From Clostridia bacterium (GTDB lineage Bacteria; Bacillota; Clostridia; Christensenellales; Aristaeellaceae), in NCBI GenBank assembly GCA_017463245.1, contig JAFTPN010000004.1:1-32058 (forward strand): DNA of 32,058 bases, read 5' to 3'. A model generated the notes under the pieces. It was given only the letters and a program-made list of their open reading frames with translations. It was not told the origin of the DNA and ran no database searches. Shown one piece after another: positions 6,600-14,967 of the stretch. The position numbers and the translations under genes are program-made. Position 1 is the stretch's first letter, and the number at the start of each line of letters is the position of its first letter.

Positions 6600-8504
6600 T
6601 CATTTTCCGGGATACAGGTCACCGAAGTAGTGGATCATTTCTTCCTCCGTCATGCGGAAGGCCTTCTGGGCGTCCAGCACCAGGGTGGTCACCCGGTCGG
6701 AATCCTTCGATTGCACCACATCCCGCAGCGCCTGGATGTGCTTCTGCCACTCCTCGTAGGTGCTGCCCCAGACCTCGTAATTGTACACCAGGTCGTGGGC
6801 GATCTCCTTCACCATGGCGTCCAGGTGCGCCAGCACGCGCTCCGGGGCGTAGGTGTTGCGCAGGTGCCAGGCCAGGCGGGTGAGCATCTGGTCGCGGAAG
6901 CCGACATTCTTCAGCAGGGCGTTGATGATCACCGTGTTCAGCTCCGAGGAATCGCTGACCTTGCCGATCATCTTGGTAAAGGCGGCAGGGGTCTGGCCAA
7001 AGCCCCAGTCGATATCGAAGTTCACAATGCGCCACAGCCCGTCGCCGCCCCGGCTGCGCACATGGCGGATGTTGGCATAGTCCCTGTCTCCGGAATAGGC
7101 GCGGGCGATGTAGTAATCCATGAAGCTCTCCAGGGAGATCTGGCTGGCCACGTGGTCAAAGTGCTCCTGCTGGCTCAGGTCGTTGCGGCGGCAGTAGCTG
7201 AGCAGGGCAAGGAAGTCATCGTTCTCGCCATGCTCCTGGGCGCTCCAGCCCTTCACCATGTCGATGTCCTCCGGCTCGCCGCCCAGGTGGGAGGCGGCAA
7301 AGTCGTCCGTCACCCGCTCGCGGATGTAATACACGCCGAAGTATTCGCCATCGATGAACAGGTTCACAGGGCGGTGGTTCTGGTACAGCACTTCCGGCAT
7401 GGTCTCGGCACCCAGAGAGGTGAGGAACTCGTCCCGCAGGAAGGCCTTGTGGGCGTCCTCGGAGCCGCAGCGCAGCACTAGGGCGTTGAAGGTGGTGATG
7501 TCGGAATCCTCAAAGAGCTTGTATTCCAGCTCGCTGCAGCCGTATTCGCCCCGGAAGCGCACCTGGAAGCTCTTTTTTTGCAGGGTGCGGCTGCCCTGGC
7601 CGTGGATCTTCAGCCCGCAGTCCACATTGAAGCTGGTCTGGCCGTTTTCGATCAGCGTCAGGTTCACGGCGGTCTCCAGGTGCTTCTGGTCATAGAGGGT
7701 GTAAATGCCCCTGGGGCCGGTGATGGCGCCCGGCTCGCCGCTGATGCACAGAAGGGGCAGCTCGTACTTCGCTGCATCGAAGAGGTAGGTGCAGGTCTGG
7801 GTGGCAGACCAGAGCTTGCCCTCCTCCTTTGCCCGGAAGCGCAGCACCGTGCTTTGGCTGAGCTGGATGGGCGTGCCATCGTACAGCGTGCTTTTCCCGG
7901 TGGGGGTGGAGCCGTCCAGCGTGTAGTAGATCGCGCCCTCGCCGGAAAAGCTGATCTCCGTGGGCTGCTCCAGCAGGCAGGAGTCCTGGCTCACCTGGGG
8001 CGCGGCGCTGATGCCGCTGTAGCCTGCGGGGTTGGCCTTGCCGATGGTGGGCTCGTCGTAATAATACAGCTCACCATCATGCCAGCCGTAGGAGGTGTTG
8101 GGCAAAAGCTCCGGCACGTCCAGCTTGTGGATGTTCTCACCCTGGGCATCGTTCAGGTACAGCTTTTCGCCGTCGGAGGAAACCTTGAAGGGGGCTTCCG
8201 TGCGGCTTTCGTTGCCGGTGGCCTGCACCACATAGCATTTACCAGGGGCAAGCTGCACCTCGGGCAGCTGCCAGAGCAGCGGCTCCTTTTTGCTGTCGGA
8301 TAAGTAGAAATCGCTCAGCTGCACAGGCTGGCTGCCGGTGTTGGTCAGTTCGATCAGGTCATAATACTCGCCGTCCAGGGGCAGGAGCTTGCTGTTGGAA
8401 GCTACCACCTCGCTGATGATCAGCCCCGGCTCGTCGGCCAGGGCGAAGCCTGCGGTGAGCAGCATCAGCATAAGCGCGCTGCACAGCCACTTCATTGCCT
8501 TCAT
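6600..8504 (-). CDS. Secreted protein with lamin-tail, chitobiase-like and CotH kinase domains
   Basis: 634 residues from ATG at 8504, preceded by GGGAGGG at 7 nt; the longer frame upstream would cross the promoter. A Sec signal peptide ends about residue 23 (LMLLTAGFALA). A lamin-tail domain at about 26-120 shows LIISEVVASN, DLIELTNTGSQPVQLSDFYL and LAPGKCYVVQATG. A CHB/HEX C-terminal-type repeat at about 175-245 includes AIYYTLDGSTPTG and TVLRFRAKEEGKLWS. The CotH domain (about 275-570) includes KIHGQGSRTLQKKSFQVRFR, VNLFIDGEYFGVYYIRERV, DIDMVKG and IVNFDIDWGFG. Bacillus CotH phosphorylates spore-coat proteins; extracellular LTD-CotH proteins of anaerobes are uncharacterised and often found with cellulosome or surface components. 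No sortase motif or dockerin is seen. Confidence 0.88.
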   Translation of the reverse strand: MKAMKWLCSALMLMLLTAGFALADEPGLIISEVVASNSKLLPLDGEYYDLIELTNTGSQPVQLSDFYLSDSKKEPLLWQLPEVQLAPGKCYVVQATGNESRTEAPFKVSSDGEKLYLNDAQGENIHKLDVPELLPNTSYGWHDGELYYYDEPTIGKANPAGYSGISAAPQVSQDSCLLEQPTEISFSGEGAIYYTLDGSTPTGKSTLYDGTPIQLSQSTVLRFRAKEEGKLWSATQTCTYLFDAAKYELPLLCISGEPGAITGPRGIYTLYDQKHLETAVNLTLIENGQTSFNVDCGLKIHGQGSRTLQKKSFQVRFRGEYGCSELEYKLFEDSDITTFNALVLRCGSEDAHKAFLRDEFLTSLGAETMPEVLYQNHRPVNLFIDGEYFGVYYIRERVTDDFAASHLGGEPEDIDMVKGWSAQEHGENDDFLALLSYCRRNDLSQQEHFDHVASQISLESFMDYYIARAYSGDRDYANIRHVRSRGGDGLWRIVNFDIDWGFGQTPAAFTKMIGKVSDSSELNTVIINALLKNVGFRDQMLTRLAWHLRNTYAPERVLAHLDAMVKEIAHDLVYNYEVWGSTYEEWQKHIQALRDVVQSKDSDRVTTLVLDAQKAFRMTEEEMIHYFGDLYPGK

Positions 8505-8537
8505 GCATGATCCCTCCCTATGGTCAAGGATTGGGAT

Positions 8538-8566
8538 ATTATACTGCATAGGCGACTGTCTGTCAA
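8538..8566 (-). promoter_or_regulatory. Consensus sigma-A promoter of the CotH gene
   Basis: On the minus strand: TTGACA (8566-8561), 17-nt spacer, TATAAT (8543-8538). Both hexamers match consensus exactly, the strongest promoter in the window by eye. Confidence 0.85.
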
Positions 8567-8620
8567 TTTCTGAGAATATTGACATCTTTTGCCGTATTTC
8601 CGCGAAATTCCCCGCAAAGG

Positions 8621-8649
8621 TTGACTTTGTCGGTTGAATGTGCTATCAT
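8621..8649 (+). promoter_or_regulatory. Predicted tRNA-Arg promoter
   Basis: TTGACT (8621-8626), 17-nt spacer ending TGC (an extended -10 context), TATCAT (8644-8649). The tRNA begins 24 nt after the -10 box. Confidence 0.8.
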
Positions 8650-8673
8650 TCAAGGGCTGCGAAAGCGGCTTAT

Positions 8674-8747
8674 GCGCCCGTAGCTCAGTTGGATAGAGTG
8701 ACAGACTCCGACTCTGTAGGCCACTGGTTCGAATCCAGCCGGGCGTA
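8674..8747 (+). tRNA. tRNA-Arg, anticodon CCG
   Basis: A 74-nt cloverleaf folds by hand. Acceptor GCGCCCG (8674-8680) pairs with CGGGCGT (8740-8746; the first pair is a G-T wobble), with discriminator A 8747. The D-arm is GCTC/GAGT. The anticodon stem ACAGA/TCTGT encloses loop CTCCGAC, giving anticodon CCG at 8708-8710 (reads CGG). The T-arm CTGG-TTCGAAT-CCAG has an A-C mismatch at its outermost pair. The 3' CCA is not encoded. The CCG isoacceptor fits a G+C-rich genome that uses CGG. Confidence 0.95.
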
Positions 8748-8753
8748 CATCGC

Positions 8754-8795
8754 AAACCCTTGGAAATACAACGTTTCCGAGGGTTTTTCTTTTTG
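8754..8795 (+). terminator. Terminator of the tRNA-Arg unit
   Basis: A 13-bp stem (8754-8766 with 8774-8786, one G-T pair) around a 7-nt loop, followed by a T-rich tail TTTTTCTTTTT. Confidence 0.85.
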
Positions 8796-8837
8796 CTATG
8801 TTACGCTCAAAATGCACGAAAAGGCACATTTTGCACG

Positions 8838-8861
8838 AAATAATTTGGCAAATAATTCGGC
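8838..8861 (+). repeat. Tandem 12-bp repeat upstream of msrA
   Basis: AAATAATTTGGC (8838-8849) is followed directly by AAATAATTCGGC (8850-8861), with one difference. TGCACGAAA also occurs twice just upstream. The position, about 75 nt before msrA, suits a regulatory site, but no convincing promoter could be assigned. Confidence 0.45.
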
Positions 8862-8935
8862 ACAAAAAATGTCCGTGCAGGGAAACGCCTCCCTCCGGCG
8901 AATTGATATCACCGAACAGATTGGAGGGCAAAAGC

Positions 8936-9427
8936 ATGGCCATGGCATATTTTGCGGGCGGCTGCTTCTGGTGCATCACCCCGGCGTTCAAGGAGCTGGC
9001 GGGGGTGCGCGAGGTGGTCAGCGGTTATTCCGGCGGGGACGAGGTGTCGCCCGCCTATGCGGATGTGAAGCACCAGCGCACCGGCCACCGGGAGACCATC
9101 GGCATCGACTATGATGCCCGGCAGGTGGACTTTGCCACGCTGCTGGAGGTGTTCCTGGGCAATGTGGATCCCTTCGATGGGGAGGGGCAGTTCATTGACC
9201 GGGGGCATTCCTACACCCTGGCGGTGTATTGGGTGGACGATGCCCAGCGCCAGGCGGCACAGGAGCGCATTGCCCGGCTGGAGGAGTCCAGCGGCCGCAA
9301 GGTGTGGGTCAGCGTGGAGAGGTTCAAGAGCTTCTACCCGGCGGAGGAGGAGCACCAGGACTACTACTTGAAGCACCCGGCGGAATTTGAGCAGGAGCTG
9401 ATCGACTCCGGCCGGAAAAAGGCATAA
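8936..9427 (+). CDS. msrA: Peptide-methionine (S)-S-oxide reductase MsrA
   Basis: 163 residues, beginning MAMAYFAGGCFWCITPAFKE. The catalytic motif G-C-F-W is present (Cys10), followed by Cys13 as in the Bacillus-type GGCFWC subgroup, which may act as the resolving cysteine. VVSGYSGG, HRETIGIDYD and GQFIDRGHSYTLAVYW are further family blocks, and HQDYYLKHP closes the domain. The enzyme reduces the S-epimer of methionine sulfoxide in proteins using thioredoxin. ATG 8936 is chosen because GGAGG (8923-8927) lies 8 nt upstream; the longer frame has no start signals. It appears to be a single-gene unit, and no msrB fusion is present. Confidence 0.95.
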   Translation: MAMAYFAGGCFWCITPAFKELAGVREVVSGYSGGDEVSPAYADVKHQRTGHRETIGIDYDARQVDFATLLEVFLGNVDPFDGEGQFIDRGHSYTLAVYWVDDAQRQAAQERIARLEESSGRKVWVSVERFKSFYPAEEEHQDYYLKHPAEFEQELIDSGRKKA

Positions 9428-9431
9428 GCAA

Positions 9432-9470
9432 AGCGCCCTGCGGTGATTTCGCAGGGCGCTGAATGTTTTT
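9432..9470 (+). terminator. Terminator after msrA
   Basis: An 11-bp perfect stem AGCGCCCTGCG (9432-9442) / CGCAGGGCGCT (9450-9460), then GAATG and TTTTT. It lies between msrA and the convergent DUF3048 gene. Confidence 0.75.
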
Positions 9471-9477
9471 GGTTGAG

Positions 9478-10545
9478 TTAGCGGTAGGAGACCTCGGTCA
9501 CGTCGTTGGTGACCACGATGAAGGTCTTGCCGCGCTGCATGGGCAGCTCCTTGCCATCGGGGCCGACGAACACAAGGCGCTCGTCCTGGCTCTTGCGGAA
9601 CCAGGCGCCGCGGACGTACTTGCCGTTCTGGAAAATCTCGGCCACGCCGCTGCCCACCAGGTGGCTCTTCAGGTAGAGGTAGCCGCTGTTCCAGTTGAAC
9701 TTCACCCGCAGGACGATCACATTGGCAAAGGGAACGACCTCGCCATTGTCGCGGTCCACATAGTCGCCGGAGGAATTGGTGCGGATGTAAGCATTCAGGT
9801 CGGCATTGTAGTTGAAGGTGGCGTTGCTGGCGGCGTTGGAATTGCTCTTCTTGTCGTCGCCGCGGTGGATGACCTTCACGGTCATAGCGGTCTCGCCCTC
9901 GGTGCGGGGGTCATCGGTGAAGAGGAAGGGGCGCTGCTCAAAGGTGATGTTGTTGTCCAGCAGCACCTGGCGGATCTCCTGCACATGAACGGAGGAATTG
10001 TGGGGGCGCTTGATGCCCTCCACACGGTGGGCGTAGCCGGACAGCAGGTTGTAGCAGCGCTTGGTTTTCCACATGCCGAATTTGCTCATCAGCGAGGAAG
10101 GATCCACGTTGCTGTTCTTCAGCTCGGGGCCGCCTGCATAGGCAAAGGCAGCATCCCAGGCCTTGACCACGGGAACCATGGAGGCGCGGGCAGAGCGGGC
10201 GCCGCCGGCGTATTCCGGGTAGTGATCGGCAAACAGCGCCATCAGCTTGGTGGCGCCGGCGCCGGCATTGGGCACCTGGAAAATGATGTCCGCCTGGCTC
10301 ACGCCCCAATGGGGATAGGCAGCCTCGGCATTGTCCAGCACCACCATGATGGGGGTGTAGCTTTCGCCGGAGGCGGGCAGGCCGGTGGTGGAGCTGACGC
10401 CCTCGATCACCGGGTTATCGGGGTAGGACTTCTTGAGCTTGATGCTGTTCTTGGTGGTGTTCTTGATCAGGGTCATGTCCTCGGCCAGGGCGACGGAGGA
10501 AAACAGCAGCACAAAGATCATCAAAATGGAAAGCGCACGTTTCAT
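9478..10545 (-). CDS. Secreted DUF3048 (YerB-like) protein
   Basis: 355 residues with a clear signal peptide (MKRALSILMIFVLLFSSVALA). There is no lipobox cysteine, although many YerB relatives are lipoproteins. The DUF3048 core includes PIMVVLDNAEAAYPHWGVSQ, ADIIFQVPNAGAGATKLMAL and YAGGARSARASMVPVVKAWD. A C-terminal DUF3048_C segment includes VKFNWNSGYLYLKSH and PMQRGKTFIVVTND. The family is common in Firmicutes; its function is unknown. Bacillus yerB sits by pcrA-ligA, which are not present here. SD AAGGAAG lies about 8 nt upstream and the promoter is at 10581-10609. Confidence 0.88.
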   Translation of the reverse strand: MKRALSILMIFVLLFSSVALAEDMTLIKNTTKNSIKLKKSYPDNPVIEGVSSTTGLPASGESYTPIMVVLDNAEAAYPHWGVSQADIIFQVPNAGAGATKLMALFADHYPEYAGGARSARASMVPVVKAWDAAFAYAGGPELKNSNVDPSSLMSKFGMWKTKRCYNLLSGYAHRVEGIKRPHNSSVHVQEIRQVLLDNNITFEQRPFLFTDDPRTEGETAMTVKVIHRGDDKKSNSNAASNATFNYNADLNAYIRTNSSGDYVDRDNGEVVPFANVIVLRVKFNWNSGYLYLKSHLVGSGVAEIFQNGKYVRGAWFRKSQDERLVFVGPDGKELPMQRGKTFIVVTNDVTEVSYR

Positions 10546-10580
10546 GCCTGTATCTTCCTTTCGGGAATATCGTTTTTACT

Positions 10581-10609
10581 ATTATAATGGATTCGACAAA
10601 AAAACACAA
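10581..10609 (-). promoter_or_regulatory. Predicted sigma-A promoter of the DUF3048 gene
   Basis: On the minus strand: TTGTGT (10609-10604), 17-nt spacer containing a T-run, TATAAT (10586-10581). The -35 context GCATTGTGTTT is the same as at the promoter at 5474-5502. Confidence 0.75.
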
Positions 10610-10640
10610 TGCTTGCTTTCGTCATGATTGTAACAAAATC

Positions 10641-10660
10641 GCCCTGCCAAGCGGCAGGGC
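10641..10660 (-). terminator. Probable terminator of the DUF1846 gene
   Basis: An 8-bp G+C stem (10641-10648 with 10653-10660), 4-nt loop, followed on the minus strand by GATTTTG. The T-run is short, so some read-through into the DUF3048 gene is possible. Confidence 0.55.
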
Positions 10661-10666
10661 AAAAGA

Positions 10667-12148
10667 TTATTTGTGATACAGCTTGTGAGTCTGATACCTG
10701 GGGTCGCAGGTGAGGTTCACGCCAAGGCGCTTGAACACATTGTTGTCCACCTGGGCGAGGATCACCGTGGAGTGCGCCTCGCAGCCCTTCAGCAGGGGGA
10801 GCTGCTTCATGGCGGTGGCGGCCTTTTCGTCCGTGGCGGCGCAGATGGACAGCGCCAGCAGCACCTCGTCGGTATGGAGGCGGGGGTTGTGGTTGCCCAG
10901 GTAATCGCATTTCAGGGTCTGGATGGGCTCGATGACGCTGGGGGAGATCAGGTGGGTGCTCTTGTCGATGCCGCCCAGCGCCTTGAGCACATTCAGCAGC
11001 AGCGCGGCAGAGGGACCCAGCAGGTTGGTGGTTTTGCCGGTGATGATGCGGCCATCGGGCAGCTGCATGGCGGAGGCGGGGGCGCCGGTCTCCTCGGCGC
11101 GGCTGCGGGCAGCGGCCAGCACGGGACGGTTGTCGTCGGTGAGGCCGGACTTCTGCAAAAGCAGCTCCAGCTTATCCACCTCGCTCTGCTCGCATTGCCC
11201 CTTGCGCAGGTTGCAGCGGGCAGCATAGTACCGGCGGATGATCTCCTGGTGGGCGGCCTCGCGGCAGACATCATCATCGATGATGCAGTTGCCCACCATG
11301 TTCACGCCCATGTCCGTGGGGGAAGCATAGGGCGAGGAGCCGTAGATCTGCTCGAACACCGCGTTCAGCACGGGGAAGATCTCAATGTCGCGGTTGTAGT
11401 TCACCGTGGTCTCGCCATAGGCCTCCAGGTGGAAGGGGTCGATCATGTTGTGGTCGTCCAGATCCACGGTGGCGGCCTCGTAGGCCACGTTGACCGGGTG
11501 CTTCAGCGAAAGGTTCCAGATGGGGAAGGTCTCGAACTTGGCATAGCCCGCCTGCACGCCCCGCTGATGCTCTTGATACAGCTGGCTCAGGCACACGGCC
11601 ATCTTGCCGGAGCCGGGGCCGGGGGCGGTGACCAGCACCAGGGGACGGCTGGTCTCCACATATTCGTTCTTGCCAAAGCCCCCGTCGGAAACGATGTGCT
11701 TCACATTGTAGGGGTAGCCATCGATATCGAAATGGCGGAACACGTTGATGCCCAGGGATTCCAGCCGCTGCTTGAACAGCACAGCGGCATGCTGGTCGCG
11801 CCAGCGGGTCAGCACCACGCTGCCCACATACATGCCAATGGCGCGGAAGGCGTCGATGAGGCGCAGCACCTCGGTATCGTAGGTGATACCCAGATCGCCG
11901 CGGATCTTGTTCTTCTCAATGTCGTCGGCGTTGATCACGATCACCAATTCGGCCTGATCCTTCAGGTTCAGCAGCATGGCGATCTTGCTGTCCGGCCGGA
12001 AGCCCGGCAGCACGCGGGAGGCATGGGTGTCATCAAAGAGCTTGCCGCCCAGTTCCAGGTAGAGCTTGCCGCCAAACTTGGCAATACGCTTGAGAATATG
12101 CTCCGATTGCATGGCGGTGTACTTGTCATGATCGAATCCGATGCGCAT
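10667..12148 (-). CDS. DUF1846 domain-containing protein
   Basis: 493 residues, the usual full length of the DUF1846/UPF0371 family, beginning MRIGFDHDKYTAMQSEHILK. Typical blocks are LYLELGGKLFDDTHASRVLP, DIEKNKIRGDLGITYD, VLVTAPGPGSGKMAVCLSQL and VNMVGNCIIDDD. The GPGSGK stretch resembles a phosphate-binding loop, but the family's activity is unknown as far as I know. No membrane segments or signal peptide are seen, so it is probably cytoplasmic. The start is at 12148 with GGGAGGG upstream and a promoter at 12186-12214. It is divergent from pgi, and the two promoters lie about 60 bp apart. Confidence 0.88.
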   Translation of the reverse strand: MRIGFDHDKYTAMQSEHILKRIAKFGGKLYLELGGKLFDDTHASRVLPGFRPDSKIAMLLNLKDQAELVIVINADDIEKNKIRGDLGITYDTEVLRLIDAFRAIGMYVGSVVLTRWRDQHAAVLFKQRLESLGINVFRHFDIDGYPYNVKHIVSDGGFGKNEYVETSRPLVLVTAPGPGSGKMAVCLSQLYQEHQRGVQAGYAKFETFPIWNLSLKHPVNVAYEAATVDLDDHNMIDPFHLEAYGETTVNYNRDIEIFPVLNAVFEQIYGSSPYASPTDMGVNMVGNCIIDDDVCREAAHQEIIRRYYAARCNLRKGQCEQSEVDKLELLLQKSGLTDDNRPVLAAARSRAEETGAPASAMQLPDGRIITGKTTNLLGPSAALLLNVLKALGGIDKSTHLISPSVIEPIQTLKCDYLGNHNPRLHTDEVLLALSICAATDEKAATAMKQLPLLKGCEAHSTVILAQVDNNVFKRLGVNLTCDPRYQTHKLYHK

Positions 12149-12185
12149 TCCTGATCCCTCCCGCAGTTTTCAACAACCAACGCCT

Positions 12186-12214
12186 ATTATACCACGGCGG
12201 CGAGGGGGAAACAA
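12186..12214 (-). promoter_or_regulatory. Predicted promoter of the DUF1846 gene
   Basis: On the minus strand: TTGTTT (12214-12209), 17-nt spacer, TATAAT (12191-12186). Confidence 0.7.
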
Positions 12215-12250
12215 GCGAAAATCAGAAGAAAATCAGCATAGAAATTCTGC

Positions 12251-12279
12251 TTGTAATCTTCTCCTGAAAGCTTTATAAT
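12251..12279 (+). promoter_or_regulatory. Predicted sigma-A promoter of pgi
   Basis: TTGTAA (12251-12256), 17-nt spacer, TATAAT (12274-12279). The leader before ATG 12331 contains a small inverted repeat TGCGC/GCGCA. Confidence 0.75.
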
Positions 12280-12330
12280 AAATCTATACTGCGCTACTAT
12301 GCGCATGATAAAGATGGGAGACGATTCACC

Positions 12331-13671
12331 ATGGCAATGAAGATCAAAATGACTGGCGTTGCTGGTTTTGTGGAGCAGCGCGAGCTGGACAGCATGATCC
12401 CCTTGATGGATACTGTGAATAAGACCCTGCTGGAAAAGACCGGCGCGGGCAATGATTTCCTGGGCTGGCTGGATCTGCCCGTGAATTACGATAAGGAAGA
12501 GTTCGCCCGCATCCAGGCCGCGGCCAAGAAGATCCAGGGCGACAGCGAGGTGCTGGTGGTCATCGGCATCGGCGGCAGCTATCTGGGCGCTCGCGCGGCC
12601 ATCGAGTTCGTGAAGGGGCAGATGTACAACGGCGTGCGCGAAGAGGGCATCCCCGAGGTGTACTTCGTGGGCAACAACATCTCCTCTTCCTACATCAACG
12701 ACGTGGTCAAAATTATCGGCAACCGCGACTTCTCTGTGAACATTATTTCCAAGTCCGGCACCACCACCGAGCCTGCCATCGCCTTCCGCGTGTTCAAGAA
12801 GATGCTGGAAGAAAAGTATGGCAAGGAAGGCGCCAAGGGGCGCATCTATGCCACCACCGACAAGGCTCGCGGCGCCTTGAAGGCGCTCTCCGACGCCGAG
12901 GGCTACGAGACCTTCGTTGTGCCGGATGACGTGGGCGGCCGCTTCTCCGTGCTGACGGCTGTGGGTCTTCTGCCCATCGCTGCTGCCGGTGTGGACATCG
13001 CTGCCATGATGAAGGGCGCTCAGGATGCCCGCGAGGTGTGCGTGGCCGGCGACATGACCACCAACCCCTCCTACTTGTATGCCGCCCTGCGCAACATCCT
13101 GTATCGCAAGGGCAAGACCACCGAGATCCTGGTGAACTACGAGCCCGCTCTGCTGATGATGGGCGAGTGGTTCAAGCAGCTCTTTGCCGAGAGCGAAGGC
13201 AAGGATCAGAAGGGCATCTTCCCCACGGCGGCCAACTTCTCCACCGACCTGCACTCCATCGGCCAGTTCATCCAGGACGGCACCCGCAACCTGTTTGAAA
13301 CCGTGATCTGGGTCAACCAGCCCCGCAGCGAAGTGGTCATCGAGGAAGCCTCCGAGGACATCGACGGCCTGAACTACCTGGCTGGCCAGAGCGTGCAGTT
13401 CGTCAACTCCAGGGCCTACCAGGGCACCCTGATGGCCCACATGGACGGCGGCACCCCCAACATCATCGTGGAGATCGACCAGGCCGATGCCTGGCACTTC
13501 GGCTACCTGGTGTACTTCTTCGAGAAGGCCTGCGGCCTGAGCGGCTACCTGCTGGGCGTGAACCCCTTCGACCAGCCCGGTGTGGAAGCCTACAAGAAGA
13601 ACATGTTCGCCCTGCTGGGCAAGCCCGGCTATGAGGCCATGAAGGCCGAGCTGGAAGCCCGCCTGAAGTAA
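12331..13671 (+). CDS. pgi: Glucose-6-phosphate isomerase
   Basis: 446 residues, the length of the short Firmicute Pgi type. Two SIS domains are seen: [20 protein letters not shown] and [16 protein letters not shown] bind the sugar phosphate, and [17 protein letters not shown] matches the family signature. The catalytic region includes [20 protein letters not shown]. It interconverts glucose-6-phosphate and fructose-6-phosphate in the cytoplasm, feeding glycolysis and sugar-nucleotide synthesis. The start may be ATG 12331 or 12337; GGGAG (12315-12319) is 11 nt before the first. A hairpin, not a clear terminator, separates it from the SGNH hydrolase gene, so partial co-transcription is likely. 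Confidence 0.97.
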   Translation: MAMKIKMTGVAGFVEQRELDSMIPLMDTVNKTLLEKTGAGNDFLGWLDLPVNYDKEEFARIQAAAKKIQGDSEVLVVIGIGGSYLGARAAIEFVKGQMYNGVREEGIPEVYFVGNNISSSYINDVVKIIGNRDFSVNIISKSGTTTEPAIAFRVFKKMLEEKYGKEGAKGRIYATTDKARGALKALSDAEGYETFVVPDDVGGRFSVLTAVGLLPIAAAGVDIAAMMKGAQDAREVCVAGDMTTNPSYLYAALRNILYRKGKTTEILVNYEPALLMMGEWFKQLFAESEGKDQKGIFPTAANFSTDLHSIGQFIQDGTRNLFETVIWVNQPRSEVVIEEASEDIDGLNYLAGQSVQFVNSRAYQGTLMAHMDGGTPNIIVEIDQADAWHFGYLVYFFEKACGLSGYLLGVNPFDQPGVEAYKKNMFALLGKPGYEAMKAELEARLK

Positions 13672-13686
13672 GATCAGATGCAAGCA

Positions 13687-13718
13687 AGAACGCTGGCTCC
13701 ATGTGGGGTCAGCGTTCT
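13687..13718 (+). other. 14-bp hairpin between pgi and the SGNH hydrolase gene
   Basis: Arms 13687-13700 and 13705-13718 pair with two G-T wobbles around ATGT. No T-run follows, so it may be an RNA-processing or 3'-stabilising structure rather than a terminator. Confidence 0.6.
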
Positions 13719-13737
13719 GTGCAAAATGGAGGAAACC

Positions 13738-14859
13738 ATGAGCAAGTGGGTCAGCGTGTGGGGCAATGCCGTCAGCGTTGCCGAAAACCGCCCGGAGCGC
13801 TATGCCAGGAACATCACCGTCCGCTATCCCATCCGTATGCCCTTCGATGGCAGCGGCTTACGCTTGACCTTCGATAACTACTGCGGTACGGAGCCCATCA
13901 CCCTGAACAAGGTCACGGTGCTGGCGGGGGATGTGTTCTATGGCGTGCGCTTCGGCGGAGAGGAAAGCGTGACCATCCCTGCCGAGGTCAATGTGACCAG
14001 CGATGCGGTGGAGCTGCCCGTGCGTGCCGGTGAAACGGTGCAGGTCAGCTTCTATTTGAAGGACTTCACCCTCATGCGCTCGGTGGTGTTCACCTGCGGT
14101 GCGCTGTCGGAAGGCCTGTATGCCAATGGTGACGAGACGGAGAACGCCAGCATCAGCATCATGACCTCCCGCAAGACCCACCTGTTCTACTTCCTGAGCA
14201 ATGTGTCCGTGCTGACGGGGGAGGAAAACCGCACCATCGTCTGCTATGGCGATTCCATCACCGCCCAGAACTGGCCGGACGACCTGACGCTGCGCTGCGC
14301 CCGGGAGGGTCATAGCCGCACGGCCATCATCCGCCGCGCCACCAGCGGCAGCCGCATCCTGCGGGAGTACCATTGCCTGACCTATGAATCCTATGGCCTC
14401 ATGGGCAGCCGCCGCTTCCAGCACGAGGTGCCCACCGACGGCGCGGACACGGTGATCATCCAGCAGGGCATCAACGACATCATCCACCCGGTGGGGGAGG
14501 ACGTGAACATCTTCCGTCCCATGAGCGACCTGCCCACGGTGGAGCAGCTTATCGACGGGCTGAAAACCTACATCGCCCAGGCCAGGGACATGGGCTTGAA
14601 GGTGTATGTGGGCACGCTTTTGCCCATGGGCGGCTGGCGCACGGACGCCCCCTTCCGCCAGGTGATGCGCCACGCCTACAATGATTTCATCCGGCAGACG
14701 GATCTCATTGACGGCTGCATCGACTTTGACCTGGCACTGCGGGATCCGGAGCGGATCGACTGGTTCCTGCCGGAGTATGATTCCGGCGACCACCTGCACC
14801 CCAGCAAGCTGGGCTATCAGCGCATGGCGGATGAGGTGCCGGGGGAAATACTGCGCTAA
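13738..14859 (+). CDS. SGNH/GDSL-type hydrolase with N-terminal beta-rich domain
   Basis: 373 residues from ATG 13738; GGAGG (13728-13732) is 5 nt upstream. Residues 1-160 form a beta-rich module (KWVSVWGNAVSV, YPIRMPFDGSGLRLTFDN) of the kind preceding some SGNH esterases. The hydrolase part has block I VCYGDSITAQN (Ser173), block III QQGINDI (Asn246) and block V SGDHLHPSKLGY (Asp351, His354), so the catalytic set looks complete. There is no signal peptide, so it is probably cytoplasmic. Such enzymes deacylate or deacetylate sugars or lipids; the substrate is unknown. Its stop codon lies inside the palindromic element at 14858-14966. Confidence 0.85.
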   Translation: MSKWVSVWGNAVSVAENRPERYARNITVRYPIRMPFDGSGLRLTFDNYCGTEPITLNKVTVLAGDVFYGVRFGGEESVTIPAEVNVTSDAVELPVRAGETVQVSFYLKDFTLMRSVVFTCGALSEGLYANGDETENASISIMTSRKTHLFYFLSNVSVLTGEENRTIVCYGDSITAQNWPDDLTLRCAREGHSRTAIIRRATSGSRILREYHCLTYESYGLMGSRRFQHEVPTDGADTVIIQQGINDIIHPVGEDVNIFRPMSDLPTVEQLIDGLKTYIAQARDMGLKVYVGTLLPMGGWRTDAPFRQVMRHAYNDFIRQTDLIDGCIDFDLALRDPERIDWFLPEYDSGDHLHPSKLGYQRMADEVPGEILR

Positions 14860-14966
14860 CCCCTCCGACTCGCCTTGCGGCGAGCCACCTCCCCTACGAA
14901 GGGGAGGCAAAAAAAGGCTCCCCTTTGTCGGGGAGCTGTCAGACGCTTGCGGCTGACTGAGGGGTT
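14858..14966. repeat. Composite palindromic element A filling a convergent intergenic gap
   Basis: The ends AACCCCTC (14858-14865) and GAGGGGTT (14959-14966) are perfect inverted repeats. Inside are four hairpins in a row: CTCGCC-TTGC-GGCGAG, CCTCCCCT/AGGGGAGG, GCTCCCC/GGGGAGC and TCAGACGC/GCGGCTGA. It overlaps the last two bases of the SGNH stop codon and ends 1 nt before the ABC-F stop codon, so it must act as the 3' end of both transcripts. The same four-hairpin plan occurs at 27464-27598. Confidence 0.75.
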
Positions 14967-14967
14967 G

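Noticed and set aside
8787-8935. Promoter for msrA within the A+T-rich tandem repeat
   Set aside because: No -35/-10 pair with acceptable match and spacing could be found; TTGCAC and TTGGCA lack a partner -10 box.
10673-12154. 493-residue open frame on the plus strand opposite the DUF1846 gene
   Set aside because: It has low-complexity His/Gly/Val composition, lacks a start signal, and covers almost exactly the real gene's extent.
12187-13683. 498-residue minus-strand frame opposite pgi
   Set aside because: pgi is unmistakable on the plus strand; the antisense frame arises from its codon bias.
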